Positions 13,397-14,867 of a DNA stretch of 14,867 nt are shown here, in pieces. The DNA is from Parachlamydiaceae bacterium (lineage in GTDB: Bacteria; Chlamydiota; Chlamydiia; Chlamydiales; Parachlamydiaceae). Under the pieces are notes generated by a model, which did no database searches, had not been told where the DNA came from, and saw only the letters and a program-made list of their open reading frames with translations. Each line of letters starts with the position of its first letter. Within the stretch, counting starts at the first letter, position 1. The DNA lies in assembly GCA_013698165.1 (NCBI GenBank), contig JACCVN010000299.1, positions 1 to 14,867 of the forward strand, written 5' to 3'. Both the position numbers and the translations under genes were made by a program.

Positions 13397-14449
13397 ATGA
13401 GAAAACAAAACTTTACCCTTAGAGAACTTGCTGAATACACAGAGACCACATTAATTGGCGACCCGGAACATGTCATTGAAAATGTTGAAACTTTAGAGTT
13501 GGCCGGACCCTCTGATGCGTCTTTTCTTTCTAATCCTCTTTATGAAAAGGCGATGAACAAATCCAACGCCGGGGTCATTTTTGTCTTACCCACTATTACA
13601 CTGCCAACTCGTGGGAATTTTCTTGTTGGCGAGACCCCTTCCTTAGCCTTTCAAAAAACCGCAGAAGCCATCCATGGTTCTAAACGCGAGTTAACAGGCT
13701 TTGCGGGCATTCATCCCACCGTTATCATTCACGAATCGGCCATCATAGGCAAAGATGTCACTATAGGTCCGTATGTAGTCATTGACAAAGGTGTTTGCAT
13801 TGGCAACAAAACAACTATCAATGCACACTGCTATATTGGCCCCCATACGGTTGTTGGTGATGAATGTCTTTTACATAGCCATGTCAACATCCGTGAAGAA
13901 TGTATCATAGGCAACAGAGTAATTTTGCAACCAGGGTGCATCATTGGAGCCTGCGGCTTCGGCTATACGACCAATCGCGAGGGCAAGCATCAAAAGCTCC
14001 TGCAATTAGGCAAAGTCATCATTGGAGATGATGTTGAAATCGGTGCAAATTCAACTGTTGACCGCTCTCGTTTCAAATCGACAGAAATCAGGCGTGGAAC
14101 AAAAATCGACAATCTTGTCCAAATTGGCCACGGGGTGATTATTGGAGAAGATAATATCATTGTCGCTCAAACCGGTATTGCAGGCTCAAGTCAAACAGGA
14201 AAACGTGTGACACTTGCTGGACAAGTGGCTGTTGCAGGTCATCTCAAAATCAGTGACAATGTCGTCATTGCAGGCCGCGGGGGCGTGGCAAAATCAGTTG
14301 AAACCCCAGGTACATATGGTGGGTATCCCCTCCTTCCTCTAAATGACTACAACCGCATGCTCGTGCATATGCGCAACTTGGACAATTTAACAAAAAAAAT
14401 CAAAGAGTTAGAAAAGAAACTCGAATCTCTAAAAGCAACATCACCCTAA
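13397..14449 (+). CDS. lpxD: UDP-3-O-acylglucosamine N-acyltransferase LpxD
   Basis: 350 residues, normal length. LpxD transfers the 3-hydroxyacyl chain from acyl-ACP to the 2-amino group of UDP-3-O-acylglucosamine, the third step of lipid A synthesis, in the cytoplasm. The N-terminal uridine-binding domain (about 1-100) contains DASFLSNPLYEKAMNKSNAG. Residues about 105-310 are hexapeptide repeats ([IV]-G-x-x-x-x units such as AIIGKDVTIGPYVVIDKGVC) forming a left-handed beta-helix trimer. The catalytic His is H245 in NLVQIGHGVIIG. GCGFGY, GYPLLPLNDY and a C-terminal coiled helix (about 320-345) are also typical. The ATG at 13397 gives the expected N-terminus, though the Shine-Dalgarno is weak. 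It follows skp by 122 bp, the chlamydial order. Confidence 0.95.
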   Translation: MRKQNFTLRELAEYTETTLIGDPEHVIENVETLELAGPSDASFLSNPLYEKAMNKSNAGVIFVLPTITLPTRGNFLVGETPSLAFQKTAEAIHGSKRELTGFAGIHPTVIIHESAIIGKDVTIGPYVVIDKGVCIGNKTTINAHCYIGPHTVVGDECLLHSHVNIREECIIGNRVILQPGCIIGACGFGYTTNREGKHQKLLQLGKVIIGDDVEIGANSTVDRSRFKSTEIRRGTKIDNLVQIGHGVIIGEDNIIVAQTGIAGSSQTGKRVTLAGQVAVAGHLKISDNVVIAGRGGVAKSVETPGTYGGYPLLPLNDYNRMLVHMRNLDNLTKKIKELEKKLESLKATSP

Positions 14450-14569
14450 GCGCCTGCCACAAAGCTGTCGAGTACAGCCGCTGAGTCTCACATCACACAC
14501 GTATCATCACAACACGCACATATAAAGACGCAACGCATAAACACGCACGAGCAAAGAACAGCAGAGGAT
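14450..14569. other. intergenic CA-rich, T-poor stretch after lpxD
   Basis: No gene seen. The + strand is rich in C and A and poor in T, with two ACACGCAC copies at 14512-14519 and 14541-14548 and a small GCTGT-CGAGT-ACAGC hairpin just after the lpxD stop. No intrinsic terminator with a T run is visible. Confidence 0.55.
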
Positions 14570-14867
14570 AAGCAGGATCGCAAGCGGCAGTATGGGCAGT
14601 AAGGCAATAGATGGATTTGCAGCTAATCCAAGATAGTGGATCTCACTTTGTAGCCCGTAGCTAGGGTGTTGTTTTTGTGCAATAAATATCGGGATAAAAT
14701 CACAAACATCTAAGCGTAAAAAACTTCATAAAATGAACACCCTAGCAAGTCGTCGCTTGTGTGAAACAATAAATTAATTAAATAGTATTAAATATATGAT
14801 TAACTTAATTGAATTCACTAATCTGTAGTTAAATATCCTGGCAATCCTGCCGCTTGCGATCCTGCTT
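14570..14867. repeat. nested inverted repeats, possibly a MITE-like element
   Basis: A 21-bp perfect inverted repeat has arms at 14570-14590 (AAGCAGGATCGCAAGCGGCA...) and 14847-14867; the right arm touches the window end, so the full extent is unknown. Nested inside is an 11-bp perfect repeat, GCTAGGGTGTT (14660-14670) against AACACCCTAGC (14736-14746). The interior (about 14690-14840) is AT-rich and has no gene. Terminal repeats around about 250 bp of non-coding DNA suggest a non-autonomous mobile element or a structural repeat. Confidence 0.55.

Noticed and set aside
1..14867. CRISPR arrays, tRNA and rRNA genes
   Set aside because: No regularly spaced repeat array, no cloverleaf with a T-loop consensus (GGTTCRANNCC), and no rRNA-like stretch was seen on either strand.

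Overview
The right third of the window (about 9355-14449) is a conserved outer-envelope gene cluster, recR - bamA (omp85) - skp (ompH) - lpxD, all on the + strand. This order is characteristic of Chlamydiae (from memory, C. trachomatis has fabH-recR-omp85-ompH-lpxD). The proteins are diverged from those of Chlamydia, and the rest of the window is full of mobile DNA and gene debris. I therefore infer an environmental, amoeba-associated chlamydia (order Parachlamydiales: Parachlamydia, Neochlamydia, Waddlia or Simkania type). The genus cannot be fixed from this window.

Layout. 1-900: a near-perfect 161-bp palindrome that looks like a TA-flanked MITE, followed by a degraded coding stretch, a 21-bp tandem duplication and a 16-bp perfect hairpin. 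897-1463: two gene remnants pointing towards each other. 1519-2230: a complete VapBC-type toxin-antitoxin operon with a good sigma70-like promoter and a duplicated operator-like octamer. 2381-2778: a small unknown gene broken by one frameshift. 2779-3138: AT-rich and apparently empty. 3139-5124 (-): a membrane family-2 glycosyltransferase of the cellulose-synthase-like type, with an unusually long helical insert and a textbook TTGACA-17-TATAAT promoter. 5206-7833: an insertion sequence with an IS1202/ISNCY-type DDE transposase and, translationally coupled to it, a Toprim primase-like passenger gene. 7843-9137: an ISAs1-family insertion sequence only 9 bp away. 9138-9354: a short junction with a possible truncated gene and a long hairpin. 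9355-14449: recR-bamA-skp-lpxD. 14450-14867: no gene, but nested inverted repeats, the outer one reaching the window end.

How the genes work together. BamA inserts beta-barrel proteins into the outer membrane. Skp is the periplasmic chaperone that delivers them. LpxD makes the N-acylated lipid A precursor. Together they form an outer-membrane biogenesis block, with the DNA-repair gene recR as its conserved upstream neighbour. Everything left of recR looks like an accessory region. The fab genes expected beside recR are absent here, and two insertion sequences occupy that side. The most unusual item is the transposase-primase pair inside one insertion sequence, with 25-bp-spaced paired end motifs and iteron-like repeats next to the primase.
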